This document shows positions 1 to 12,400 of a stretch of DNA of 64,000 nt, in pieces. Position numbers and translations under genes: made by a program. Numbering within the stretch: position 1 is the first letter of the stretch; every line of letters starts with the position of its first letter. The stretch is from an uncultured Brevundimonas sp. Its GTDB lineage: Bacteria > Pseudomonadota > Alphaproteobacteria > Caulobacterales > Caulobacteraceae. The notes beneath the pieces were generated by a model. It was given only the letters and a program-made list of their open reading frames with translations. It was not told the origin of the DNA and ran no database searches. The stretch spans positions 56,731-120,730 of the forward strand of contig NZ_CAMZFB010000002.1 of NCBI RefSeq assembly GCF_947305955.1. Direction: 5' to 3'.

Positions 1-1721
1 CATGACTTGGCCCCGTCTGTCGGACGCCATGACAGGAAGTGCTGGCGCTGCTGGGTGTTCCAGTTGGCCCACGGAATGGCCGAGGCCGGACCCTTGGCAA
101 CATAGAAGGCCTCGGCGGCCTGATCGACCACGGTGAAGGCATTCGAGACCGGAGCCACGGCGTTCGACGGCAGGCCCGGCTGGTGCACCCACTGCTCCAG
201 CATCAGGGCGTTTTCCATCTGGGCATCGCCCTTCACCAGATGGGTGCGGATGTCTTCCATGAAGCGGTCGGTCGTCATCGGACGCCATGCGTTGCGCTCG
301 AAATAGCCGCGCATCCACGCATCGAACTTCTCGCGGCCCGCGATGCGTTCGATGGTGCGCAGGAAGGCCGCGCCCTTGTCATAGGCGATGGTGTTCATGC
401 CCTCGTCAGGATCGCGACCCTGCAGGTCCAGCTTCAGGCGGGTGTCCGCCGGATCGAGCGTGGCCAGTTCTTCCTGCAGGCCCGTCCATGCCAGAACCTG
501 TTCCTGCACCGCGGCATCGTGGCCGTAGATGGCCTCCATGATGCGGTTCTCGAAATAGGAGGTGAAGCCTTCGTTGAGCCAGAAGTCGTCCCATGTGGCG
601 TTGGTGACGAGGTTGCCCGACCAGCTGTGGGCAAGCTCGTGCGCCACCAGCGACACCAGCGAGCGGTCGCCCGCGATGATGGTCGGCGTGGCGAACGTCA
701 TCATCGGGTTTTCCATGCCGCCGAACGGGAAGCTGGGCGGCAGGACCAGCAGGTCATAGCGACCCCACTGATACGGACCATAGAGGGCCTCGGCGGCGTC
801 GATCATCGGCGCGGTCGGCACCAGTTCGTGGTGCGTGCGCTCCAGCTCGCCCGGTTCGGTCCACACGCCCGAGCGGTGGTCGAAGGCCTTGAAGTCGATA
901 TCGCCAACGCCCAGCGCGATCAGATAGGGCGGGATCGGCTTGTCGAGGTTGAAGCTATAGGTCTTTTGGCCGTTGCCTGCGGCGACGCCCTCAGGCGACA
1001 GGTTCTCGGCCGACATGACGGCGCGCAGGCTCTCGGGCACGGTGATGCGGGCGCTATAGGTCTGGCGGATGCCGGGGCTGTCTTGGGTCGGGATCCAGGT
1101 GCGGGTCAGGATGGCCTGTCCCTGAGAGAACAGATACGGGTGCTGGCCGCCTGCCGTCTGTTGCGGGCTCAGCCATTGCAGGGCCGAGGCATCGGGGCGG
1201 GTGGAATAGTGGATGGTGATTTCCATCACCTGCTGGCTCGCCGAGGCCGGAACGGTGATGGTCAGGGGCTGGCCCTTGATCGGGTCCGATGCGCCCAGCG
1301 TAAAGGGAAGGGCGGCACCGCTGGCGTCGGTCACGGACTTGATGTCGAGGCCCTTGGCATCCAGCACCACCTCGCCCACGCCTGCCTGCACGCCGACAAC
1401 CAGCTGTGCGGTGCCGCTCAGGGTCTTGGCGGCAAAGTCGGCGGTCAGGTCCAGCGCGACGTGGGTGACGGCGGCATCATTGGGACGCGCATAGGAATGC
1501 ACGTCGTTGATGTAATAGCCGCGGACCGTCTTGGCCTCGCCTGCGGCCTGTGCGGCTTCGAGAGCGGCAGCCGCAGCGGAAGTTGCGGCCGAGGTTTGGG
1601 CCTGCGGGACACTGGCGCGGGCCTCGGGCGCGGTGCCGGAGGTGGCACAGGCTCCGAGGCTGGTAGCCAAGGCGGTTGCGAGGGCAAGGGCGGATACCTT
1701 GCCAGCCAGACGAAGGTTCAT
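1..1721 (-). CDS. M1 family aminopeptidase lipoprotein (3' end outside window)
   Basis: Zinc metallopeptidase of the M1 (aminopeptidase N / leukotriene A4 hydrolase) family, expected to trim N-terminal residues from peptides in the periplasm. The protein starts with a lipoprotein signal peptide (lipobox LGAC, Cys about residue 25) and an Ala-rich linker. The exopeptidase motif GGMEN (about residue 334) is followed by the zinc motif HELAH (about 360) and the downstream Glu in NEGFTSY (about 383), so the catalytic set is complete. The ATG at 1721 is preceded by AGGAG about 7 bases upstream. The C-terminus runs off the window. It lies 53 bp downstream of the MFS gene on the same strand and could be cotranscribed. 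Family assignment is firm; the substrate is unknown. Confidence 0.9.
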   Translation of the reverse strand, partial: MNLRLAGKVSALALATALATSLGACATSGTAPEARASVPQAQTSAATSAAAAALEAAQAAGEAKTVRGYYINDVHSYARPNDAAVTHVALDLTADFAAKTLSGTAQLVVGVQAGVGEVVLDAKGLDIKSVTDASGAALPFTLGASDPIKGQPLTITVPASASQQVMEITIHYSTRPDASALQWLSPQQTAGGQHPYLFSQGQAILTRTWIPTQDSPGIRQTYSARITVPESLRAVMSAENLSPEGVAAGNGQKTYSFNLDKPIPPYLIALGVGDIDFKAFDHRSGVWTEPGELERTHHELVPTAPMIDAAEALYGPYQWGRYDLLVLPPSFPFGGMENPMMTFATPTIIAGDRSLVSLVAHELAHSWSGNLVTNATWDDFWLNEGFTSYFENRIMEAIYGHDAAVQEQVLAWTGLQEELATLDPADTRLKLDLQGRDPDEGMNTIAYDKGAAFLRTIERIAGREKFDAWMRGYFERNAWRPMTTDRFMEDIRTHLVKGDAQMENALMLEQWVHQPGLPSNAVAPVSNAFTVVDQAAEAFYVAKGPASAIPWANWNTQQRQHFLSWRPTDGAKS

Positions 1722-1774
1722 CGGCAGCTCCTGAATTCAGATGCTGCCGAAGTGGCCCCGTTCTGGTGGAAAGA

Positions 1775-3019
1775 TCAAGTTACAGGCTTGTGTGATGAAT
1801 GTCGGGCTTTGAACAACTTGCCCTTTTCGGCCCACAGCACCAGCACAAGTCCGGTGATGGCGAGCAGGGCAAAACCGACCGTCAGCGGGACGGTCGTGCC
1901 GTTAAAGCTCTGGCCGATGGCAAAGCCCAGAAGCGCGCCCACGATGGTCGAGATAAAGCCCTGTACCGACGAGGCGGTGCCAGCGATATGGCCCATCGGC
2001 TCCATCGCCATGGAGCCGAAATTGCCCGCAACCAGACCGAAGCAGAACATCTTGCAGCCTTGCAGGATGGAGAAGGTCCAGATGTTGTCATGGCCCGACA
2101 GCGACACACCGGCATGGATCAGGCTGAAGAAAATGAAGCCGAGCAGGGCCGAGTGCGAGATCATGCGCGAGCCGAGTTTCTCGACCAGTTGCGAGTTCAG
2201 AAGCGACGAAACCGCAATACCGCAGGCCACCAGCGCAAAGACGGTGGTGAACAGTTGCGGGGCCTTGAAGATGTCGAAGAAAATCTGCTGGGCCGAGTTG
2301 ATGAAGCCGAACAGACCCCCGACGATAAAGGTCATGGCGAGGGTGTAGCCCATGGCCTGACGGTTGGTCAGGGCCTGGGTGAAGGCTTCGACGATCGGGG
2401 AGAGACGGATTTCGCGGCGGTCTTCCGGATGCAGGGTTTCAGGCAGGCGAAGACCGGCCCAGATCATGAAGCCGGCACCGAACAGCGCAAACAGCCAGAA
2501 GATCCACTGCCACGGACCGATCAACAGGATCAGCTGACCCACGGTCGGCGCAAGGATCGGCACGCCGAGGAAGACGAGGAAGCTCAGGGACATGACGCGG
2601 GCCATGGTGCGGCCCTCATAGCGGTCACGCACGATGGACACGGCCAGCACGCGCGTGGCGGCGACCCCGATACCCATGCCGACGCGGGCCAGAAGCAGCA
2701 GAGCAAAGCTGTGCGAAAAGGCCGCGACGACCGAAAAGGTCACATAGATGCCGATGCCGCTCAGCAGTACCGACTTGCGGCCATAACGGTCCGACAGCGG
2801 GCCATAGGCCAGTTGCGCGACCCCGAATCCCAGCAGATAGGCAGTGATAATCCACTGGCGCGTATTCTCGTGCACGACGCCCAGATCGGCACCAATGGCC
2901 GGCAGGGCAGGCAACATGGCGTCGATGGCCAGCGCGTTCAGCGCCATCATGATGGCGATCAGGCAGACGAACTCGGCAAAGCCGGGGCCTTTGATTTTGG
3001 GGGTCGTGGCGTTTGTCAT
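1775..3019 (-). CDS. MFS transporter, Bcr/CflA-type drug efflux
   Basis: Inner-membrane proton-coupled exporter of the major facilitator superfamily, 414 residues with about 12 hydrophobic segments. The motif A-like stretch PLSDRYGRKSV between helices 2 and 3 and the early motif ALAIDAMLPALP are typical of the Bcr/CflA drug-resistance subfamily. I chose the ATG at 3019; an upstream TTG in the same frame falls inside an inverted repeat (3071-3085) that looks like an operator. The gene follows padR on the same strand, so PadR may belong to its transcription unit. The substrate cannot be told from sequence. Confidence 0.88.
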   Translation of the reverse strand: MTNATTPKIKGPGFAEFVCLIAIMMALNALAIDAMLPALPAIGADLGVVHENTRQWIITAYLLGFGVAQLAYGPLSDRYGRKSVLLSGIGIYVTFSVVAAFSHSFALLLLARVGMGIGVAATRVLAVSIVRDRYEGRTMARVMSLSFLVFLGVPILAPTVGQLILLIGPWQWIFWLFALFGAGFMIWAGLRLPETLHPEDRREIRLSPIVEAFTQALTNRQAMGYTLAMTFIVGGLFGFINSAQQIFFDIFKAPQLFTTVFALVACGIAVSSLLNSQLVEKLGSRMISHSALLGFIFFSLIHAGVSLSGHDNIWTFSILQGCKMFCFGLVAGNFGSMAMEPMGHIAGTASSVQGFISTIVGALLGFAIGQSFNGTTVPLTVGFALLAITGLVLVLWAEKGKLFKARHSSHKPVT

Positions 3020-3070
3020 CAGGCGCAGATGAATGTTGTCGAACGCGGGCGCAAGCCGAGATGCGGCTTG

Positions 3071-3085
3071 ATACAAGATTTGTAT
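3071..3085. promoter_or_regulatory. inverted repeat upstream of the MFS gene, possible operator
   Basis: ATACAA, three bases (GAT), TTGTAT: a perfect 6-bp inverted repeat about 50 bp before the MFS start codon and 45 bp after the padR stop. Its position fits a repressor site overlapping the MFS promoter. Function is inferred from symmetry and location only. Confidence 0.4.
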
Positions 3086-3130
3086 GAACCGTGATCTTAA
3101 ATCCCGCTTTCCGTGTGGAAATGGAGGGGA

Positions 3131-3682
3131 TTAGGTATTTTCCGGTTGATCCAGCAGGGCTAGAGCCTCTTCCAGCGTCTCGACCCAGCCGCCTTCATGG
3201 CGAAGGCCCGCCTTCAGGATCATGTGCCTCAGTTGGCTGGCGCGGTCGTTCAGGCCCTTGGCCAGATCACGCGTCTCGAACTGGCGGTATTGCTCCAGCT
3301 TGGCGCGGTGCTGGTCCAGACGCGCCTGCATACGGGCACGCAGGGCGCGGGCCCCGTCTGTGCTGTCCAGAACGGCCTCGGCCCTTAGCTTCACCATCAG
3401 CGTATCGCGCAGGGGCGGGACCGGTTCTTCCTCGCCCAGCCAGCTTTCCAACAGCGCGCGGCCCTTGGGTAGGACGTGATAATTGCGCTTGCGCCCCCGC
3501 GCCTCGGCTTCGGCTTCCGAGGCGATCAGTCCCTCGGCCTCCAGCTTGGCCAATTCTCGGTATATCTGCTGGTGGGTGGCCTGCCAGAAATGGCCGATGG
3601 ATTTGTCGAACCGCTTGGCCAATTCCAGCCCGGAACCGGGGGATTCAATCAGGGCGGTCAACAGGGCGTGCGGCAGGGACAT
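3131..3682 (-). CDS. PadR family transcriptional regulator
   Basis: Cytoplasmic winged-helix repressor of 183 residues. The N-terminal PadR domain (MSLPHALLTALIE, then YRELAKLEAEGLI with the wing around residues 50-75) is followed by a C-terminal helical dimerisation domain of the Vir_act_alpha_C type. I chose the ATG at 3682: a longer frame begins upstream, but it would run through the palindrome at 3722-3741, the probable operator. The gene is divergent from the fadH-like reductase and upstream of the MFS exporter, so either or both could be targets. PadR proteins commonly sense phenolic or other hydrophobic ligands; the ligand here is unknown. Confidence 0.87.
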   Translation of the reverse strand: MSLPHALLTALIESPGSGLELAKRFDKSIGHFWQATHQQIYRELAKLEAEGLIASEAEAEARGRKRNYHVLPKGRALLESWLGEEEPVPPLRDTLMVKLRAEAVLDSTDGARALRARMQARLDQHRAKLEQYRQFETRDLAKGLNDRASQLRHMILKAGLRHEGGWVETLEEALALLDQPENT

Positions 3683-3721
3683 GGGCCTGACTAAACCGTG
3701 TTTCCGGCCAAAGCACAAATG

Positions 3722-3741
3722 TTTTGCAACCCGTTGCAAAA
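3722..3741. promoter_or_regulatory. perfect palindrome between padR and fadH-like gene (putative PadR operator)
   Basis: TTTTGCAAC, two bases (CC), GTTGCAAAA: a perfect 9-bp inverted repeat in the 112-bp gap between the divergent padR and reductase genes, 40 bp upstream of the padR ATG and 53 bp upstream of the reductase ATG. Such a site could control both directions. Binding by this PadR is inferred from position. Confidence 0.6.
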
Positions 3742-3785
3742 ACTTTTCGTCGGTGTTCTAGATAGGGTTGAAAGACCCCACCTGA

Positions 3786-5810
<2,025 letters not shown>

Positions 5811-5821
5811 GAGGGATGATC

Positions 5822-6259
5822 ATGCTGACACAGGAAACACACTTGAACCCGAACGTCGTGGCCACGCTGGAACGCTGGCATGGCGTGGTCGAGAACAAGG
5901 ACATGGAGACGCTGCGCGCCATCCTGCATCCCGATGCCGTGTTCCGCTCGCCCATGGCCTTCAAGGGTTATGAGAGCGCCGATGCTGTCGTGCTGGTGCT
6001 CAGCAATGTCATCGAGGTGTTTGAGGATTTTACCTATCACCGCAGTTTCGCGGGTGCTGATGGCCTAAGTGTCGTTTTGGAGTTTTCGGCCAAGGTCGGG
6101 GACAAGTCCCTGAAGGGCATCGACATGATCCAGTTCGACGAGAACGGCCTGATCACCGACTTCGAGGTCATGGTGCGTCCGTTCAATGGACTTCAAGCCC
6201 TTGGCGCGGCCATGGCGGCCCGTCTGGGACATTTGTTACCGGCTTATAAAGGCGGCTGA
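5822..6259 (+). CDS. NTF2-like / SnoaL-like small protein
   Basis: A 145-residue cytoplasmic protein with the cone-shaped NTF2 fold signature: WHGVVENKDMETLRAILHPDAVFRSP at the N-terminus and IDMIQFDENGLITDFEVMVRP near the end. The family includes small isomerases, hydratases and non-enzymatic binding proteins, so no reaction is assigned. The ATG at 5822 is preferred over the one at 5816 because GAGGG lies directly against 5816 and 6 bases from 5822. Only 11 bp separate it from the end of the fadH-like frame, so the two are probably cotranscribed and may share a lipid or aromatic substrate. Confidence 0.75.
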   Translation: MLTQETHLNPNVVATLERWHGVVENKDMETLRAILHPDAVFRSPMAFKGYESADAVVLVLSNVIEVFEDFTYHRSFAGADGLSVVLEFSAKVGDKSLKGIDMIQFDENGLITDFEVMVRPFNGLQALGAAMAARLGHLLPAYKGG

Positions 6260-6267
6260 TTTTACGT

Positions 6268-6297
6268 TTAAGGCTTAACGGCGTTAAGAAATTTTAA
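6268..6297. promoter_or_regulatory. cluster of four TTAA boxes upstream of the adhesin
   Basis: TTAA occurs at 6268, 6275, 6284 and 6294, spaced by 3, 5 and 6 bases. CtrA in Caulobacterales recognises TTAA-N7-TTAA; none of these spacings is exact (the closest is N6), so CtrA binding is only a possibility. The region also lies at the end of the previous gene and could simply be AT-rich promoter DNA. Confidence 0.25.
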
Positions 6298-6334
6298 ACC
6301 ATAAAATCTTGCAGAAACATGATGTTGTCGGGAA

Positions 6335-6348
6335 ATACCTAGTAGTAT
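6335..6348. promoter_or_regulatory. short inverted repeat ahead of the adhesin gene
   Basis: ATAC, six bases (CTAGTA), GTAT, about 80 bp upstream of the adhesin ATG. Its size and symmetry suit a dimeric LuxR/FixJ-type regulator, and one is encoded at the end of this locus (17503-19341). The link is inference from position only. Confidence 0.3.
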
Positions 6349-6429
6349 CACGTAGCAACCGAACGGTGATTTGTAACGTTCCTTGGGTCGAACTGTAGCG
6401 CTGTGGCGCGTGACCCTTGGAGCGTATGT

Positions 6430-9400
6430 ATGCCTGCCCAAACGAACGCCTTTATCGTCAAGGCCAAGCTTGTCGCGGGTGAAGCCTCGGCTGCCGCTGC
6501 TGAAACCCTGAACGTTCAGGGCTTGGTAAATGTGGCCGGTTTCGATCGTATTTACCTCGCCGAGTATGCGAGCAACATCACCGGCATGGTTCGCGAAGGG
6601 GCGAACCTGCTGGTGTACGGCCCCAATGGTGAACTGCTGACCGTCCAGAACTTCTATGAGGGGCTGAACGTCAAAGACCTGTTGCTGATGGATGGCCAAA
6701 ACGGTCTGGTCGCGATGGAGACGGGGGCCGTCACCGATGGTCCCATGGCCCTGTCATCCACCAGTGCGGGCGAGCCCGCTCCGTTCGAAAGTCTGACGGA
6801 AACCCCGGGCGAGAACAGCACTTCCAACAGCGGCACATCTCCGACCAACATCATGGCGGTCGTGGCCGGCGCGGCTGTTGCAGGCGTTGCCGTCGCGCAG
6901 GCACAGGACGATGACAAGAACACCGATCCGACGCCTGATGGCCAGCCCGATACCACACCGCCCGCCGCCCCTACCGGATTGGTATTTGCGGCGGACGGCA
7001 GCACCCTTTCCGGCTCGGCAGAGCCCGGTTCGACTGTTACCGTGCGCGATGCACAGGGGCAGGTAATCGGGACCGTTACCGCAGGCGCGGACGGCACTTT
7101 TTCAGTCACCTTGAATCCGCCGCTCCAGAACGGAGAGACGGTGACGGTGGTGGCGACCGATGCAGCCAACAATGTGTCGGACCCGGCCCAGATTTTTGCA
7201 CCGGATATCACCCCGCCCGCGGCGGCTTCGGATGTGGAGATCAACCCTGATGGAACCGAACTGACCGGTCGGGGCGAACCCGGCGCGACCGTCGAGATCA
7301 GGGACGGCAACGGCAATGTTCTGGCCGAAACCACAATCCGCGCCGACGGCAATTTTACCATCCCGCTCGTGCCGCCTCTGGTGGATGCAGAGACGGTCAC
7401 GGTTGTGCTGATCGACGATGCCGGAAATACCTCCCAGCCCGCAACGGCGACGGCACCGGACCTGACGGCCCCTGATGCGGCCAGCGATGTCTCCGTCAGT
7501 GCGGATGGTAGCCGTGTTGAAGGTCGGGGCGAGGCCGGTGCCACTGTCGAAATCCGTGATGCTTCCGGCAATGTGATCGGCTCGGGTCAGGTGGGGCCGG
7601 ACGGCACCTTCTCGGTTCCGCTGTCCCCCGCGCTGGTGGATAGCGAGACGGTGACGGTGGTGCTGACGGACGGGGCTGGAAATACCTCCCAGCCCGCAAC
7701 GGCGACGGCCCCGGACCTGACCGCTCCTGATGCAGCCAGCGATGTAACCGTCAGTGCGGACGGAACCCGCGTTGAAGGTCGTGGCGAGGCCGGCGCCACG
7801 GTCGAAATCCGCGATGCTTCCGGCAATGTGATCGGCTCGGGGCAGGTGGGCGCGGACGGCACCTTCTCGCTCCCGCTGTCCCCCGCGCTGTTGGACAGCG
7901 AGAGGGTGAGGGTGGTGCTGATCGATGAGGCCGGAAATAGCTCGCCGCCCGCAACGGCGACGGCCCCTGACCTGACGGCTCCCGATGCGGCCAGCGATGT
8001 CTCCGTCAGTGCCGACGGTACCCGCGTTCAAGGTCGCGGCGAGGTCGGTGCCACGGTGGAGATCCGCGATGCTTCCGGCAATGTGATTGGTTCCGGTCAG
8101 GTGGACGCGGACGGCACCTTCTCGGTTCCGGTCTCGCCGACACTGGTCAACAATGATGTGGTCCGTGTGGTCCTGACGGACGAGGCGGGCAACAGCTCAC
8201 AACCAGTGACGGCTACGGGTCCCGATCTGACCCCGCCCGATGCGGCGACGGATCTGAGCGTGACCCTGGACGGGACCGTCATGACCGGACGTGGCGAAGC
8301 CGGCGCCACGATTGACGTCCGCGACGAGAACGGCAACCTTGTCGGTACGGGCACGGTAAATGGCGATGGCACCTTCAGCGTTGATCTGGTGCCGCCGCAA
8401 CAGACGGGCGGAGAGCTGGGCGTTGTGCTGCGTGATGCAGCGGGCAACCCGTCCCAGCCGGCCATTGCCTATGCGCCGGATATCGTTACGGGCGACCCGC
8501 TGGGTCAGCCGGTTCTGACGATTGACGAGGCTGCGGGCGGTATCGACGCCGACGAACTGGCGGATGGTATTACCGTGCGTATCAGCCTGCCTGAAGGCTC
8601 GGACGTGGGGGATATCTTCTATGTCGTGCTGCAGGGCGAAGGTGGCGTGGTCTATACCTTCGAGCAGGAGATGGTCGGCGACGACATCGCCTACGGCTAT
8701 GTCGAGATCAATATCGGCCGCCACGTCGATGGCCTGTACTCGGCCTACGCCTATGTTGTGTCGGATGACGGGCGCACCAGCCCCAACTCCAACACGGTGG
8801 ACTTCGAGGTCATCGCCGGTGAGCCGAACCACGGCAGCTTCCCGCTGGATGCGCCTGTCGTCACTGTGCCGGAGGCCGTCGACGGTATCGATGCCGATGA
8901 GCTGGCTGACGGTATCGAGGTCCGCGTCAACCTGATCCAGGGCTCGGATGTGGGCGACACCATCATCGTGGTCGTCAGCTCCATGGGCGCGCCCTATTCG
9001 GTGACGCACACCATCACGGGCGATGACATCGCCTTTGGCTATGCCAGCATCAATATCGGCAGCAATTTCAGCGATGGCACCTATTCGGTCACCGCGCGGG
9101 TGGAAGTCGCCGATGGCCGGGTCAGTCCGGTATCCGCTCCGGTTCCGATCACGGTCGATACGAGCGTGGTCACCCCGCCCAAGCCCTCGGTTGATATTCC
9201 CGAAGCGGCAGATGGCGTAACCGGTGCCGAGGCCGCTGACGGTATTCAGGTGGTCGTGACCCTGACGCCGAACTCCGCACAGGGTGACACCGTGATCCTG
9301 TCCGATCAGGACGGCGAGATTATGCAGTACCAGCTGACCGCAGGCGATATCGCCGCGGGGTCGGTGACCCTGACCATTCCGGCAGGCCCTGCGGGGACCT

Positions 9401-12400
9401 ATACGGTGTCGGCCACAATCGTGGGCAGCGGCGGTACATCGCCTGCGTCCGATCCGGTGTCATACGACATTCTGCCCGTTGCCAGCGGTACGACGGTAAG
9501 CCTCGATCCGGTGGCCGGTGACGATGTCATCAACGCCGCCGAAGCCCAGGGCAGCGTCATCGTCTCGGGTCAGGTGACGGGCGAATATCAGGCTGGCGAC
9601 ATCGTCCAGATCACTCTGGGCAACACCACCTTTAACGGTGTGGTGGCCGCCGATGGCCGTTTCTCCATCGGCCTGCCCGGCAGCATGCTGACCGGTGGCA
9701 CCCTGACCGCCGTGGTTCGTGCCACGACCGCCGAGGGCGTTCAGGATTTCACCGCCACCCGCTCCTATGAGGTCGATCTGGCCGCGCCATCTGCTCCCAG
9801 CGTGTCGGTTCCGGCGGCCGCTGACGGTGTCATTGACGATGCTGAGCTGGCTGATGGTGTGACCGCTCAGGTCAGCCTGCCGCAGGACGCGGAGGCCGGT
9901 GACAAGATCATGGTCTCGATCACCGGCCCTGCCGGAACGACGACGGTCGAACATGTCATCACCGCTGGCGACCTGCTGGCCGGAACGGTGGGCGTGCCCC
10001 TCGGTTCGGCCCTGCCGGACGGGGCCTATCAGGTCTCTGCCCGTATCGTGGACGCAGCGGGCAACAGCTCGGCTTCGTCGAGCCCCGTCTCGTTCGCGGT
10101 GGATGCGGTTCAGCTGGATCCGGGTACCGCTTCTGCCAGCCTCAGCGAAAGTGATCTGTCGGCTGTCGCCACCGGCAATCTGCCGCTGGAAGACGTGACG
10201 GGATCGGTGTCGCTGGTGCTTTCGGGCCCGACGGCGACCTTTACGTCCAAGGGCGAGACCATCGTCTGGTCGTTGAATAATGACGGCGCGCTGGAAGGCC
10301 GCGCGGGTGGACGTCTGGTCGTCCTGGCTTCGGTCGATGCGCAGGGGGGCTATGAGGTCCAGCTGTTTGACGGCATCGACCACCCTGCCAACAGTGACAC
10401 CCTGATCCTGCCGATCACGGTTACGGCTACCGACGATACCGGTTCGGCCACGGGTGCCATCAATGTCGCCATTGCCGATGGCGCTCCGGTGCTGGCGGCG
10501 CCTGGAACGGTGTCTCCGGCCACGCCGGGCACGGTGGTCGGCACTCTGGTCACCGATATGGGGGCCGATGGCGGTGAGCTGCGCTCGGTTACGGTGGATG
10601 GTCTGACCTTTACCCGTGATGCGTCCGGCCAACTGAGCCCGACCGGCACTTCTTCGACCGTGATCTCGTGGTCGGTGGATGGCGATGTCATCCGCCTGAC
10701 GACTGTGCGCGGTGAAACCGTCGAGATCGACACCGCCACCGGAGCCTATTCGGTGGATGTGACCGGACAGGGCGCACAGGTCGCCACGCCGTCCAATCCT
10801 GTTGTGGGCATGGCCACTTCGGGCGGCCTGCTGGGTCTGATCGATGCCAATGTGCTGGGTGTCATCCGTCTGGATACGCAACAGTTCTATACGGCGACGG
10901 ATGCGGACAACGACCTTGTCTCTCTGAAGCTGTCCAGCCGCTCGCTGCTGTCTATCGGCTCGTTCAACTATAATGCCGCTCTGGCCTTTGAACTGGGCCT
11001 GAAGATCACCGAGACGCCGTGGCAGGCCTTGGGCGGTGCCGGTCTGTTCGGCGACATCGGCATCACCATTACGGCGCTGGATGGCGGCCAAATGGACAGC
11101 TGGAAGCTGAACGAGTTTCTAGGCTCGGTCACTTTCGGCAATAACGTCCTGACGGCCTCCGTCCTGTCGGGGCTGAGCATGGTTGCGACCGACTCCAGAG
11201 GTGAGCAAACCAGCCTGAGCGATGTGGAACTGGCTGACCTTGGAGTGGGCAAGGGTCTGCTGGAAGCGCTTCTGCCTGACGTGAACGTGTCGGGTAACAA
11301 CGACTCAAACGTGCTGAACGGCAACGACAATGCGACGGGCAACCGCTTGGATAACCGCCTCTATGGTTACGGTGGCGACGATGTCCTGAACGGCAATCGC
11401 GGCAACGACCTGCTGCGTGGCGGCGCGGGCAATGACATCCTCAACGGCGGTGATGGTAACGACATCCTGATCGGCGGGACGGGCGTCGATATCATGACGG
11501 GCGGGGCTGGATCGGACCTGTTCCGCTTTGAAAAGGGCGATGCGTTCGGCATCAACTCTACCCTGCGCGACGTGATCGAGGATTTCAGCAACGCCTCGCT
11601 GTCGAGCGGCGGCGATGTGCTGGATCTGTCCAGCCTGCTGCAGGGCGAGGGGCGCATCGGCAAGACCGCGGGCAATCTGGCCAACTATCTGCACTTTGAG
11701 GCCACGGCCGAAGGGACTGTGATCCACATCTCGACGGTGGGGGCCTTTGCGGGTGGCTATGGCCCGATGAACCAGATCGCCACCGATCACCGCATCCTGC
11801 TGAAGGGCGTTGACCTGACCGCCGGCTTCGACAGCGATGTCGCGATCATCAATGACCTGCTGGCGCGCAATAAGCTGATCGTCGATGTGCTGAAGACTTC
11901 GTCGGCGGGTGGCCATGGCGATCTTGAGATCATTGCCGATGTGGTCGATGGCGACGGCGATGGCGGTCAGACGTCGGTCATCATCAGTGAGGACCTGCTG
12001 ACCCCGGGGGCGGGCAACCACGCTCCGGTAGTCGGTGCCGAAGCCGACAGCTGGTTCCTGACGGGGGGGCTGCTGGGTTACAGCCTGAACGGTCAGGACC
12101 TGCTGGTCGCCGATGCGGACAACAACCTCGCCAAGGTCGAGGTGGCCTATCGTCCGTTGCTGGCAGTGAACCTGTCGCCGCTGGGCTTTGCCTATGATGA
12201 AAGCCTGGCGACCCTGTATGGCTATAACGTCCAGCTGGTGGCCAATGAGGGTCTGCTGGGCGTGGTCGCACCCTCGGCACGGATCGTGATCACCTCGGCG
12301 TCCGGCGACCCGCTGGACAATGAACAGATCAACGAATTCCTCGCTACCGTGCGTCTGGTTGATCTTCAGGGGGACCTGTTGTCCAGCAGCCTGCTGTCGG

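Noticed and set aside
39..2348. Long open frame on the plus strand opposite the M1 peptidase and MFS genes
   Set aside because: It is antisense to two clear protein families, is unusually rich in His, Gln and Arg, and has no domain; a by-product of GC-rich codon usage.
6949..8478. Tandem repeats as a CRISPR array
   Set aside because: The repeats are 255-bp coding units in frame within the adhesin, not short repeats with unique spacers.
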